NCBI RefSeq assembly: GCF_042683165.1
Contig: NZ_JBHUIZ010000003.1
Span: 992,001-1,056,000, forward strand
DNA from: Tigheibacillus halophilus
GTDB taxonomy: Bacteria; Bacillota; Bacilli; Bacillales; Amphibacillaceae
Direction of reading: 5' to 3'
Length of the DNA stretch: 64,000 nt
Positions 1 through 8,242 of this stretch are shown here, one piece after another. The position numbers were made by a program, and so were the translations under genes. Within the stretch, counting starts at the first letter, position 1; each line of letters opens with the position of its first letter. The notes under the pieces were generated by a model. That model ran no database searches, had not been told where the DNA came from, and saw only the letters and a list, made by a program, of their open reading frames with translations.

Positions 1-117
1 AAGACGTGGGCTGTATTTCATAAGCTCCAGACGCTCTGGGTTAGTACGCTTGTTTTTAGTAGTGATGTAATTACGATCACCGGTTTCAGTGCAAGCCAAT
101 GTAATATTTACACGCAT
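1..117 (-). CDS. rpmG: 50S ribosomal protein L33, partial (cut by window edge)
   Basis: The reading frame starts at ATG 117 and is open to the window edge. The 39 visible residues begin MRVNITLACTETGDRNYITT and continue with the NKRTNPERLELMKYSPR signature of L33, a small protein of the large ribosomal subunit. L33 is usually about 49 residues, so roughly ten C-terminal residues are missing. A strong ribosome binding site (GGAGGG) lies just upstream. The N-terminus has no zinc-binding CxxC pair, suggesting a zinc-independent paralogue, although the C-terminal Cys pair region is not visible. Confidence 0.93.
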   Translation of the reverse strand, partial: MRVNITLACTETGDRNYITTKNKRTNPERLELMKYSPRL

Positions 118-177
118 GGTTTTCCCTCCAGACTAACAAAACTTGTTTTCACTGTAGTATTCACTTCAGACCTACTT

Positions 178-206
178 ATCATAGCAGAAGTTTTCCATTC
201 AATCAA
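178..206 (-). promoter_or_regulatory. sigma-A promoter of rpmG
   Basis: On the minus strand a -35 TTGATT (206-201), a 17 bp spacer and a -10 TATGAT (183-178) lie about 55 bp upstream of the rpmG start. Both hexamers are close to consensus. Confidence 0.7.
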
Positions 207-294
207 GAAGTACAGTGTAGAAATTTGGTGTTTTCTCTTTGCTTCATATATGATATAACTATTAATGGGAGAGAAAAATTGGAGGTAAAGTTAA

Positions 295-525
295 ATGATT
301 TATACAGGAATTACAATCATTGCCATTGGTATCGTCCTGCTGATTGCGTCTTTCTTTATGAAGGACAAGCTGGAAGATTTGGAAAGTGAGATTGAACATC
401 TGACTATCACCACATCGCAGGATGTATATCAGCTGAAAAAGAAAGTCAAGACACTGGAAGAAGAGCTGCTTTCCGACAGCATGCCAGATGAAAAATATTT
501 TACTGAACCACACAACAAATATTGA
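295..525 (+). CDS. small membrane-anchored protein with coiled coil, unknown function
   Basis: This encodes a 76-residue protein. Residues 3-21 (YTGITIIAIGIVLLIASFF) form one hydrophobic helix, followed by a charged, heptad-like segment (about 23-62) that should form a coiled coil, and a short polar tail. A GGAGG ribosome binding site precedes the ATG. It ends 19 bases before the next plus-strand gene, so the two are probably co-transcribed and may act together at the membrane. I do not recognise the family. The opposite strand is also open here, but without a plausible start signal. Confidence 0.7.
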   Translation: MIYTGITIIAIGIVLLIASFFMKDKLEDLESEIEHLTITTSQDVYQLKKKVKTLEEELLSDSMPDEKYFTEPHNKY

Positions 526-544
526 AAAGTCAGGGTGAATAGAT

Positions 545-1111
545 TTGAAACACTACATACGTTCTTTCGCGCTGGGACTCTTGGTCAGCGGTGCACTGAT
601 GTTTGCTGTCTATTATTTCTTTGATGACTCCGTCAACGCCGGCAAAAATATGACAGTTGACGACATGAAGGAAACGATGGCTGAAAAGGGTTATCGCGTG
701 ATGTCGGAGCAAGAATACATCGACTTGTCCGTCCATAAAGACGAACAGCAGAAAGAAAAAGAAACATCCGACAACACCGCCGCTGGTGATAAGAATAGCA
801 AGGATGCAGATGAAGAAGCTCAGAAAAATACTGACAAAGAAAAAACCGCTGATAAAGAAGATAAAACTTCCAAAGAAAAAGAAGAAAAGACAGATAAGGA
901 AACTAAAAAATATACTCTTCACATTAAATCAGGCATGCCTGCATCTGAAATAGGAGATATGCTTGAAGAAAATGGTATTATCAAAGATGCGGATAAGTTC
1001 AATGCTTACCTGGAAAAACATGATTACAGTCCAAAGGTGCAACAGGGAAAATTCAAAGTGAACAGCGATATGGACTTTCAACAGCTTGTTAAAAGTTTTA
1101 CAAGAGATTAA
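545..1111 (+). CDS. MltG/YceG-like membrane protein lacking the catalytic domain
   Basis: This 188-residue protein starts at TTG, chosen for the AGGGTGA ribosome binding site at 532-538. An N-terminal membrane helix (about 7-26) is followed by a lysine/glutamate-rich linker (about 70-125) of low complexity. The C-terminal part (about 127-188) resembles the LysM-like N-terminal part of MltG endolytic transglycosylase (motifs SGMPASEIGDMLEENGIIKD and KVQQGKFKV). Full MltG is about 350 residues with a catalytic Glu; that part is absent. Databases may label it MltG, but transglycosylase activity is unlikely. It probably binds near the cell wall. A terminator follows at once. Confidence 0.75.
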   Translation: MKHYIRSFALGLLVSGALMFAVYYFFDDSVNAGKNMTVDDMKETMAEKGYRVMSEQEYIDLSVHKDEQQKEKETSDNTAAGDKNSKDADEEAQKNTDKEKTADKEDKTSKEKEEKTDKETKKYTLHIKSGMPASEIGDMLEENGIIKDADKFNAYLEKHDYSPKVQQGKFKVNSDMDFQQLVKSFTRD

Positions 1112-1114
1112 TCT

Positions 1115-1147
1115 AAGAGCTTCCAATGCCGGGAAGCTCTTTTTTTA
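1115..1147 (+). terminator. rho-independent terminator after the MltG-like gene
   Basis: The stem AGAGCTTCC / GGGAAGCTCT with a 6-base loop is followed by a run of T. It begins four bases after the stop codon. Confidence 0.85.
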
Positions 1148-1152
1148 TCGAC

Positions 1153-1190
1153 AAAAAAAGCTCCAGGTGCATTTCTTATGCTCCTGGAGC
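1153..1190 (-). terminator. rho-independent terminator of pbpA
   Basis: On the minus strand the stem GCTCCAGG / CCTGGAGC is followed by TTTTTTT. It lies directly downstream of the pbpA stop and back to back with the plus-strand terminator. Confidence 0.85.
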
Positions 1191-1196
1191 TTCGCA

Positions 1197-3284
1197 TCAT
1201 TTCTCTTTGGCTCGTTTTTCTTTTAAATCAAAGTATGTTTTTATTAACCCTTGGCCAATCTTATGGTTAATATCATAGTTCGCTTCCAGACCCGCATTGG
1301 GGACGACTATCGCGAAGGCAATTTCCGGATTATCATACGGAGCGTAGCCGACAAGGGAATAGTTTTCAGTATCTGCCAGTTTTTTTCCGTCCTCGTATAT
1401 CTCATTTTCCGCCGTACCTGTTTTGCCGGCTATTTTATATGAGTTATAGGGTGCGAAATTGAAACGTGAGTACGCTGTCCCTTGCGGGTTGTGAAACACT
1501 TCCCAGAAGCCTTCCTGCACCCGTTTCAAATATTTATCATCCATTTGTATTTTATTCATGATGGTTGTATTCACAGATTCTTTTACCGGTCCAAGCTTTT
1601 CATCCTCAGAGTTTGAGTCACGCACTTCTTTCAGAAAATGTGGACGAACCCTGTAGCCGTCATTGGCAATTGTCGATACATATTGTGCTAACTGGAGTGT
1701 CGTAAATGTATCGTACTGCCCGATAGCGAAGTCAAGCAAATTACCCGCTTTTGGGTGATCCCCCTTATAGCCAGTTGCTTCAAATGGGAAATCGACACCT
1801 GTTTTGACCCCAAGGCCAAACTCGCTGAAATAATTACGGAATTCATCCATGGCTTCTGGGTGGAACGTAATGCTCTTGTCACGCTGATAATTGTATTCTC
1901 CGCCCATGCGCATAGCAATATTAAACATATAAACGTTGGAAGATCGCCTCAAGGCTTGTACCTCATTTAGCGTACCTAACCCATATTTCATCCAGGAACT
2001 TTTCTCTGGAGTACCAGCAATCTTTATCGGTGCATCATGGAACATTGTACCAATGTTGATAACACCCGATTGTAGTCCGGACAACACCGTTGCCCCCTTC
2101 ACAGCTGATCCTGGCTGTCTTGCGTCGTATAATGCCTTGTAATCAGCATTTTCATATTTATGCTTTTTATCGTTATAATGTGAACCGGAAACCGCTAATA
2201 ATTCACCAGTCTTAGGGTTCATGGCGACAGCCATAGCATCGGTCATAAATCTGTTCAAATATGGTGATTTATCCTTGGTAGATTTCAGCGCATCTTTGAC
2301 AATCTTGTCCAATTTCTTTTGGAATTCCATATCTATCGTAAGTACAAGATCCGATCCGCGCTGTCCTTGCACGATTGTTTTGGTGTCTACAACTTCTCCC
2401 TGTTTATTGGTCGTATATTGTATCTGTTCTTTGCGACCGCGAAGCAAATCCTCATATTGTTCTTCGAGTCCGCTTTTTCCGATCCGGTCATTACGATTGT
2501 AGCCCTTGGCAAGAAATTCTTTCAATTTCTCGGATGGGACACCTTGCTTTTCAGAGGTGATAGAACCGAGCATATTCTTAAATGTATTCTTGTATGGGTA
2601 TTTACGATCCCAGTCGGTTGTCGCATTGATTCCCGGTAGCTCATGCAGGTGCTCAGATACCTTCGCATATTCATCAGCAGTGACATTTTCATTTTTAATA
2701 ATTTGCGGTGTCAAAGAATAGGCCTTGTCCATCTCTTTTTTAATCAGCATTACTTTCATGTCTTCTTCTGTAAAATCGCTGATTTCCTTTTTGGTGATAC
2801 GATTCAAAATCGTTTGATATTGATCCCCATTGTCCATTTTGGATGCTTCTTCACTGGAGAGCCGTTTATCAGCTTCTTTTTGATGAAGCAGGTACCAATA
2901 TTCTTTTTTATCCCGTTCTGTGATTGTTTTTAATTTCATTTTCTTTGTTTTGCTGTCATACATGGATATGTACTTGGAAAGCTTTTTAGCCACATCCAGT
3001 TTTTCTGTCGGCTGCACACCTTTTGGCGGTGTATAAGTGATGGAGTATAATGCTTTATTATCCGCGATCACATCATGATTACGGTCATATATTTTTCCGC
3101 GTGGCACAGGTACCTTGGTGACATCTTTCACTGTACTGTTGATTTTATCCTGGAACTCCTGACCATTTAGTATCTGCACGACGCCAAGCTGGACAATCAA
3201 CACCGAAAACAATAAGAATACTACAAAAAACAGTATATTTAACCGGAAAGGAAGCTGTGCTCTTTTCTTCCTTTTTTTCTTCAT
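1197..3284 (-). CDS. pbpA: class B penicillin-binding protein 2A (transpeptidase)
   Basis: This 695-residue membrane-anchored DD-transpeptidase cross-links peptidoglycan during lateral wall growth. The start at MKKKRKKRAQ is chosen because GGGGGAG lies 5 bases upstream; a longer upstream frame exists but lacks a binding site. An N-terminal transmembrane helix (about 14-37) is followed by the PBP dimerisation domain (about 55-300). The transpeptidase domain carries S393-A-V-K396 (nucleophile motif), S448-S-N and K621-T-G. Its neighbours, an MFS gene and sodA, match the B. subtilis yqgE-sodA context of pbpA. It has its own terminator. Confidence 0.92.
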   Translation of the reverse strand: MKKKRKKRAQLPFRLNILFFVVFLLFSVLIVQLGVVQILNGQEFQDKINSTVKDVTKVPVPRGKIYDRNHDVIADNKALYSITYTPPKGVQPTEKLDVAKKLSKYISMYDSKTKKMKLKTITERDKKEYWYLLHQKEADKRLSSEEASKMDNGDQYQTILNRITKKEISDFTEEDMKVMLIKKEMDKAYSLTPQIIKNENVTADEYAKVSEHLHELPGINATTDWDRKYPYKNTFKNMLGSITSEKQGVPSEKLKEFLAKGYNRNDRIGKSGLEEQYEDLLRGRKEQIQYTTNKQGEVVDTKTIVQGQRGSDLVLTIDMEFQKKLDKIVKDALKSTKDKSPYLNRFMTDAMAVAMNPKTGELLAVSGSHYNDKKHKYENADYKALYDARQPGSAVKGATVLSGLQSGVINIGTMFHDAPIKIAGTPEKSSWMKYGLGTLNEVQALRRSSNVYMFNIAMRMGGEYNYQRDKSITFHPEAMDEFRNYFSEFGLGVKTGVDFPFEATGYKGDHPKAGNLLDFAIGQYDTFTTLQLAQYVSTIANDGYRVRPHFLKEVRDSNSEDEKLGPVKESVNTTIMNKIQMDDKYLKRVQEGFWEVFHNPQGTAYSRFNFAPYNSYKIAGKTGTAENEIYEDGKKLADTENYSLVGYAPYDNPEIAFAIVVPNAGLEANYDINHKIGQGLIKTYFDLKEKRAKEK

Positions 3285-3378
3285 ATTTCTCCCCCATTTA
3301 CATTTGACAATAAACATGATCGATAGGTGAATCAAACTTGTTTCATTATAGCATTTTTTGCATAGAGTTCACACGTCA

Positions 3379-4656
3379 TTACCTATTTTTTTCATCAGAT
3401 AATTGATCTTTTATGGGAATATCCTTTTTATTTTTCGGTAAAGACGTCAGGTAAATGTCTTTTATAAAAATATACACAAGAAAATGCCCCGCACCAAATA
3501 TGATCAGCAACACTGGAATGATTTTCACTGGATCCATGAACATGATAGCCAGGAGAAAGATAAGAATGGAAACGACGCGCCCGATATTAGCAAAAAGTTC
3601 TCTGACTACAATATATTCCACTCTAAGTTCTTTCGCTTTAGAAGCCTTGCCAATCACGTCAAATGTCATCGAAGTATAGGGAACGGTCAAAATCGGATAA
3701 GCGATACCGATAATGACAGCATAAATGATCAGTGTCGTATAGTTCATATGGATGAGAATGATAAATAAGGAAAAAAACAACATACCTGCTCCGAACAGTA
3801 TCGCTTTTTTTCGTCTGGATGGTTTGATATACTTCGTTGCTAAAAAATAAGCAACGAAAGACAGACCTGAACAATATAAATTGAACATACCCAGGGATAG
3901 TTCGCTTTTAGTTACCAGATAAACCCAGATTGTAATCACAAACCCGAAGATTCCCTCACGTAACCCTTGGAACAAATGAGCATCTAATATCTTTCGCCAG
4001 TTTTTGTTTCGGGATCGTTCTTGCAGCACACGTTTAAAATAAAAATCTCCCTCTGCCTGCCTTCTTTTTAAGAAAAAACTGCAAACAACCGCACCAATGA
4101 AAAGTGCAAATGAAACAGCGAAAATCACTGTATAACCGATGTCATCTGATAAATAAACAATGATCATTCCTGCAGCTAAAGGACCAATCATACCGCCTAG
4201 GGACTGTAAAACCCCCAAAAACCCATTAAAGAAATCACGCGTATCCGGTTCAGTAATCTCAAAGGTCAAAACATTATAAGCCAGCCAATAGAAGCCATAG
4301 CCGATTCCGAGCAAGCCACCTAAAAGGAAATTGTATGTGGCGGATTTTTCAGCCAGGAATAAGACAGCCAAGAAAAAGAGTGACAAAAAAGAAACGCCTA
4401 AGCGCAAAACAATGATTCGATCAATTTTTTTGGCAATGATGCCTGCAAAAATAAAAGTGATTGGCTGAAATATGAAAATAGCCAGGTTATAAACAGCTAT
4501 TGTGGTGTAATCGCCTGCTTGCTTCCACAAATACACATTCACGAATGTATTGGATAAAAATATCCCCAGTGAATACAATCCGCCAATCACAAGTAAAAAA
4601 ATTAAGTCGCGATTTATCTCTGTTTTTCCTAATATGATTTCCATACCTTTACGCAT
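3379..4656 (-). CDS. yqgE: major facilitator superfamily transporter (YqgE-like)
   Basis: This 425-residue protein has about twelve hydrophobic helices and short loops typical of MFS transporters. The start MRKGMEIILG is supported by GAAGGAG 8 bases upstream; an earlier ATG in frame has none. It sits between sodA and pbpA, as yqgE does in B. subtilis. Substrate is unknown; relatives are annotated as multidrug exporters, which is only inference here. It probably has its own promoter in the 165-base gap after sodA. Confidence 0.8.
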   Translation of the reverse strand: MRKGMEIILGKTEINRDLIFLLVIGGLYSLGIFLSNTFVNVYLWKQAGDYTTIAVYNLAIFIFQPITFIFAGIIAKKIDRIIVLRLGVSFLSLFFLAVLFLAEKSATYNFLLGGLLGIGYGFYWLAYNVLTFEITEPDTRDFFNGFLGVLQSLGGMIGPLAAGMIIVYLSDDIGYTVIFAVSFALFIGAVVCSFFLKRRQAEGDFYFKRVLQERSRNKNWRKILDAHLFQGLREGIFGFVITIWVYLVTKSELSLGMFNLYCSGLSFVAYFLATKYIKPSRRKKAILFGAGMLFFSLFIILIHMNYTTLIIYAVIIGIAYPILTVPYTSMTFDVIGKASKAKELRVEYIVVRELFANIGRVVSILIFLLAIMFMDPVKIIPVLLIIFGAGHFLVYIFIKDIYLTSLPKNKKDIPIKDQLSDEKNR

Positions 4657-4768
4657 ACGAATTGCTCCTTCGTCTTTCATCTTAGTGTTACGCAACTCGC
4701 TGCTAGTTATTCAATTCACTTTTGTGTCATAGACATTCAAGGTTGGCTAATATTAATAATAATGAATG

Positions 4769-4805
4769 AAAAAAGGCATATCACCCAAACGGGCAATATG
4801 CCTTT
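4769..4805 (-). terminator. terminator of sodA
   Basis: The minus-strand stem AAAGGCATAT / ATATGCCTTT (with an inner GCCCG/CGGGT pairing) is followed by TTTTTTC. It lies 17 bases after the sodA stop. Confidence 0.85.
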
Positions 4806-4821
4806 CTGACAATTCCATCAA

Positions 4822-5433
4822 TTACTTAGCTTCGTTGTAGTTTTTAGCCACTTCATCCCAGTTAACGACGTTCCAGAATGCTGAAATATATTCAGGGCGT
4901 TTATTTTGATATTTAAGATAGTATGCGTGCTCCCAAACATCCAGGCCAAGCAATGGTTTTTTGCCTTCCATAACAGGATTGTCCTGGTTTGGTGTACTAA
5001 TGATGGAAAGCTCTCCATTGTCAAGAACAAGCCAAGCCCAGCCTGAACCAAAGCGTCCAGCCGCTGCTGCTGCAAACTCGTCCTTGAATTGATCGAAGCC
5101 TCCAAATTTATCGTTGATTTTATCAGCAAGTTCACCTGAAGGCTCACCGCCGCCATTTGGTGAAAGCAATTTCCAGAACATGCTGTGGTTGGCATGTCCG
5201 CCGCCATTGTTGCGAACTGCAGTGCGGATATCTTCTGGAACAGCATCCAGATTGCTGATCAATTCCTCCAATGATTTTTCTTGAAGATTTGCATGCCCTT
5301 CAAGCGCACCGTTAAGTTTTGTCACATACGTATTATGATGCTTTGTATGGTGAATGTTCATGGTCTCTTTATCAATTGTAGGTTCCAATGCATCATAGGC
5401 ATACGGTAGTTCTGGTAATTCAAATTTAGCCAT
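4822..5433 (-). CDS. sodA: manganese/iron superoxide dismutase
   Basis: This 203-residue cytosolic enzyme converts superoxide to hydrogen peroxide and oxygen. The metal ligands are visible: H28 in the MNIHHTKHHNTYV helix, H83 in GGHANHSMFW, and D165 and H169 in LDVWEHAYY. Length and all motifs match SodA of Bacillus. The gene has an AGGAGGAG ribosome binding site. It is monocistronic, between a terminator and a 160-base upstream region with a palindrome. The Mn form is most likely in this lineage, but the sequence alone does not settle metal use. Confidence 0.97.
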   Translation of the reverse strand: MAKFELPELPYAYDALEPTIDKETMNIHHTKHHNTYVTKLNGALEGHANLQEKSLEELISNLDAVPEDIRTAVRNNGGGHANHSMFWKLLSPNGGGEPSGELADKINDKFGGFDQFKDEFAAAAAGRFGSGWAWLVLDNGELSIISTPNQDNPVMEGKKPLLGLDVWEHAYYLKYQNKRPEYISAFWNVVNWDEVAKNYNEAK

Positions 5434-5462
5434 AATATAACTCCTCCTCGAATAATCATTGT

Positions 5463-5485
5463 AAAGGATGGAATATTCATCCTTT
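5463..5485. repeat. 23 bp palindrome upstream of sodA
   Basis: AAAGGATG and CATCCTTT form a perfect 8 bp inverted repeat around GAATATT. It lies 30-50 bases before the sodA start in the likely promoter region. It could be an operator or a 5' leader hairpin; there is no T run, so it is not an ordinary terminator. Confidence 0.5.
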
Positions 5486-5562
5486 TAACTTTAGATTATC
5501 AAAGGGGACATAGCGTTGCAACATATATGCACCAAAGATTTTCAGATAATCTGCCAATGGTA

Positions 5563-5588
5563 ATAAAAAAACAAGCCTATGCTTGTTG
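5563..5588 (-). terminator. terminator of the tRNA operon
   Basis: On the minus strand AACAAGC ATA GGCTTGTT is followed by TTTTTTATT, directly downstream of tRNA-Phe. Confidence 0.85.
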
Positions 5589-5596
5589 AAAGGAGA

Positions 5597-5669
5597 TGGC
5601 TCGGGACGGAATCGAACCGCCGACACAAGGATTTTCAGTCCTTTGCTCTACCGACTGAGCTACCGAGCC
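5597..5669 (-). tRNA. tRNA-Phe (GAA)
   Basis: This is a 73-base cloverleaf with acceptor GGCTCGG / CCGAGCC, anticodon GAA in the loop CTGAAAA, and the T-arm GGTTCGATTCC. The 3' CCA is not encoded: the discriminator A is followed by TCT. It is the last gene of the five-tRNA minus-strand cluster. Confidence 0.97.
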
Positions 5670-5749
5670 ATGGTATAAGGAATCAAATTTGTTAATTGCG
5701 ATTGTACGGCTATTTTTCCATAAAAGATATTGCACTACGAAATTATGTA

Positions 5750-5842
5750 TGGAGGAGGTAGAGGGATTCGAACCCCCGCGGGCTTTGACACCCCTGTCGG
5801 TTTTCAAGACCGATCCCTTCAGCCAGACTTGGGTATACCTCC
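5750..5842 (-). tRNA. tRNA-Ser (UGA)
   Basis: This is a 93-base class II tRNA with a long variable arm (ACAGGGGTGTCAAAGCCCGC). The acceptor is GGAGGTA / TACCTCC, the anticodon loop is CTTGAAA giving UGA, and CCA is encoded. Confidence 0.96.
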
Positions 5843-5846
5843 AAAA

Positions 5847-5923
5847 TGGTGGACCCTGCAGGACTCGAACCTGCGACCGATCGGTTATGAGCCGATAGCT
5901 CTAACCAACTGAGCTAAGGGTCC
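5847..5923 (-). tRNA. tRNA-Ile2 (CAU, lysidine type)
   Basis: This 77-base tRNA has anticodon CAT in the loop CTCATAA and an encoded CCA. The acceptor GGACCCT / AGGGTCC and the body closely resemble the B. subtilis tRNA-Ile(CAU) as I remember it, while the neighbouring CAT tRNA matches elongator Met. The wobble C would then be modified to lysidine by TilS to read AUA. A generic scan would call it Met. Confidence 0.85.
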
Positions 5924-5955
5924 CACTATTTTGTGTAAACAATTTATACAATTTT

Positions 5956-6032
5956 TGGTGGCGGCAGAGGGGATCGAACCCCCGACCTCACGGGTATGAA
6001 CCGTACGCTCTCGCCAGCTGAGCTACGCCGCC
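5956..6032 (-). tRNA. tRNA-Met (CAU, elongator)
   Basis: This is a 77-base cloverleaf with acceptor GGCGGCG / TGCCGCC and CCA encoded. The anticodon is CAT in the loop TTCATAC. The body matches bacillar elongator tRNA-Met, and there is no C1-A72 mismatch of the initiator type. Confidence 0.92.
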
Positions 6033-6035
6033 ATA

Positions 6036-6110
6036 TGGCTCCACAGGTAGGATTCGAACCTACGACCGATCGGTTAACAGCCGATTGCTCTACCACTGAG
6101 CTACTGTGGA
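6036..6110 (-). tRNA. tRNA-Asn (GUU)
   Basis: This is a 75-base cloverleaf with acceptor TCCACAG / CTGTGGA, anticodon GTT in the loop CTGTTAA, and encoded CCA. It is the first gene of the cluster in transcription order. Confidence 0.96.
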
Positions 6111-6141
6111 ATGTTTCAGATATGTAATGAGCACAAAATAT

Positions 6142-6170
6142 AATTTATCATGTTCTACAAATAAAGTCAA
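6142..6170 (-). promoter_or_regulatory. promoter of the tRNA operon
   Basis: The minus strand shows TTGACT (6170-6165), a 17 bp spacer and TAAATT (6147-6142), about 32 bases upstream of tRNA-Asn. The -35 is strong and the -10 is moderate. Confidence 0.6.
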
Positions 6171-6292
6171 TAACTTTTTTGAAGTGTCGTCCCTCGGTAA
6201 CAAAATGCGTCATCCTTCGACAACAATAAATACTATACCATGATGTGATATGGAATTCAATATAATTGATTAAAAAAATAGCGTATCATTTT

Positions 6293-6318
6293 AAAACCCG
6301 GAACTGCCGCCCCGGGTT
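6293..6318 (-). terminator. terminator of the Na/Pi cotransporter gene
   Basis: AACCCGG and CCGGGTT pair around GGCGGCAGTT on the minus strand and are followed by TTAAAATG. The T run is short, so efficiency is uncertain. Confidence 0.6.
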
Positions 6319-6330
6319 CAAAGATATTAC

Positions 6331-7968
6331 TTATAGATGATCTATTTTTCCAAGTACCTCCTCAGCGATGTTCACCGCGTGATCACCGACTCTTTCCAGG
6401 TTGCTGATTATATCGACAAAAACGATTCCTGCTGCTGGTGTGCACAATCCTTCATTCAAACGTATAATATGCTTTTTGCGGTATGTCCGTTCCATCTTGT
6501 CTATTTCATTTTCTTTTTGCAGTACAGATAATGCCATTTTGCGGTCAACATTTTCCAACGCCTTTACAGCTTGTCTGACTGTCATGACAGTCAGATCGTA
6601 CATATTATTAATATCCTCCTGTGCTGGCTTTGTCAGTATCAGCTTGTTCGATATCTGATAATTAACCAATTCAATGATGTTCTCATAATGATCACCTATT
6701 CTTTCGATATCGCGAACCGTATCCATAAAAGATGTATGTCTGTTACTCTCCGCTTCTGACATCGATTTTCCAGACAGCCTGATAAGGTAATCAGTTATTT
6801 TCCGATCCAGATTATTTAAAGCTTCCTCTGTCTGGAGTGCGATTTCTGCATGTTTTTGTTGATGGGTCACCAGAAAGTCATTTGTTCTCTCAAGCCCTGA
6901 CGAAGCAAGCTCTCCCATACGTATAATTTCAGCCTTTGCCTGGTCCAGTGCGAGTGTAGCTGACCGTTCAATAAAAATCGGGTCCAAATGCTTTGGTTTA
7001 TGTTCAATAATCATGTCTTCCCCAGGCACGAGCTTCGTCACTGCCCATGCTAATGTTCCAATAAAGGAGAACTGTATCAGCGTATTAGCGACATTAAAGC
7101 TGCCATGTGCAAATGCAAGGGTCATTTCCGCATTCAAGTGCAAATGCTCCTGCAGGTAAATGATGTACTTTGTAAACCAGCCTAGAACAAGTAAAAATAT
7201 GATGGAACCTATCACATTGAATAATACATGTGTTAATGCCGTTCTTTTAGCTGCAACAGAAGCCCCGATCGATGCAAGAACCGCTGTAATGGTCGTCCCG
7301 ATATTATCCCCGAATAAAACCGGGATGGCTGCATGTAATTCAATCGCATTTTCAGCATATAAGCTTTGCAGGATTCCAATTGTCGCACTGGAGCTCTGAA
7401 CTATCAATGTTAATAGCGTGCCTACCAGTACCCCTAGTACAGGACTGTCGCTCATATCCAACGTCAGTTGCTGGAACGCCTGCAAGCTGCTAAGTGGTTT
7501 CATGGCTTCTCCCATTAACTCCAGTCCAAAAAATAAAGCTCCAAATCCAAATAACGCTTGTCCAATCGCAGTAATTTTCTTATGTTTGAAGAAAAACAGC
7601 AAAAAACATCCGATAGCGAGAACTGGTAATGCATACTCCCCCACATTTATCCCAATGATAAAAGCTGTGACGGTCGTGCCGATATTCGCCCCCATAATGA
7701 CACCGATCGCTTGACGCAGCGTCATGAAACCGGCATTTACCAAGCCTACTGTCAATACGGTTGTACCTGAACTGGATTGGATCAGAGCCGTTACAATAAT
7801 ACCAGCCAGCACTCCCATGAAGGGATTACTCGTGAATCTATCCAGTATGTCGCGGAGACGATCGCCTGCGGATTTTTGCAGTCCTTCTCCCATATATTTG
7901 ATGCCTAGTAAAAAGATACCCAATCCACCTAAAAATTCGAAAACAAGCTTTTGTACATCTACATCCAC
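6331..7968 (-). CDS. Na+/phosphate cotransporter family protein with PhoU domain
   Basis: This 545-residue protein starts at GTG, preceded by AGGGAAGG. Residues about 1-310 are hydrophobic and hold two NptA-type repeats, each with the QSSS signature (IQSSSGTTV near residue 64, VQSSSATIG near 192). The C-terminal third (about 340-540) is helical and charged and resembles a PhoU domain. The family takes up phosphate with sodium, or is proposed to export it. No pst genes are adjacent, and the gene stands alone between the tRNAs and a short nfeD gene. Confidence 0.88.
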   Translation of the reverse strand: MDVDVQKLVFEFLGGLGIFLLGIKYMGEGLQKSAGDRLRDILDRFTSNPFMGVLAGIIVTALIQSSSGTTVLTVGLVNAGFMTLRQAIGVIMGANIGTTVTAFIIGINVGEYALPVLAIGCFLLFFFKHKKITAIGQALFGFGALFFGLELMGEAMKPLSSLQAFQQLTLDMSDSPVLGVLVGTLLTLIVQSSSATIGILQSLYAENAIELHAAIPVLFGDNIGTTITAVLASIGASVAAKRTALTHVLFNVIGSIIFLLVLGWFTKYIIYLQEHLHLNAEMTLAFAHGSFNVANTLIQFSFIGTLAWAVTKLVPGEDMIIEHKPKHLDPIFIERSATLALDQAKAEIIRMGELASSGLERTNDFLVTHQQKHAEIALQTEEALNNLDRKITDYLIRLSGKSMSEAESNRHTSFMDTVRDIERIGDHYENIIELVNYQISNKLILTKPAQEDINNMYDLTVMTVRQAVKALENVDRKMALSVLQKENEIDKMERTYRKKHIIRLNEGLCTPAAGIVFVDIISNLERVGDHAVNIAEEVLGKIDHL

Positions 7969-8005
7969 GATGATACCTTCCCTTCAACAACAAGTTCTGT
8001 AACCA

Positions 8006-8033
8006 ATTATGAATGAATTTAAGAAGTTGTAAA
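8006..8033 (-). promoter_or_regulatory. candidate promoter of the Na/Pi cotransporter gene
   Basis: TTTACA (8033-8028), a 16 bp spacer and CATAAT (8011-8006) lie about 38 bases upstream of the GTG start on the minus strand. Confidence 0.55.
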
Positions 8034-8202
8034 TATGATTGCGTATATCTTTACATAAAATTTACAAACAAAAAAGCAGCCTAAGATCCTATCTGAAGCA
8101 TGTATCTCCATTTCCTGCCAGTACAATGGGCGCTTAATTTTCGGTTACTTCATAAATGGTGTGTAGTCTTTATCAACGCATGTGCAATGGGCTGTTTACA
8201 TA

Positions 8203-8242
8203 AAACAAGCGTGCTCCCCGTATGACGGAAACACGCTTGTTT
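8203..8242 (-). terminator. terminator of the short nfeD gene
   Basis: The long stem AAACAAGCGTG / CACGCTTGTTT is followed by TATG on the minus strand and overlaps the stop codon. The plus strand copy also ends in TTT, so it may work both ways. Confidence 0.75.

Noticed and set aside
545..1111. Annotation as a full endolytic transglycosylase MltG
   Set aside because: The catalytic part of MltG is missing; only the entry domain is similar.
5577..5912. Frames of 60-76 codons on both strands
   Set aside because: They cover tRNA genes; the translated words come from tRNA sequence.
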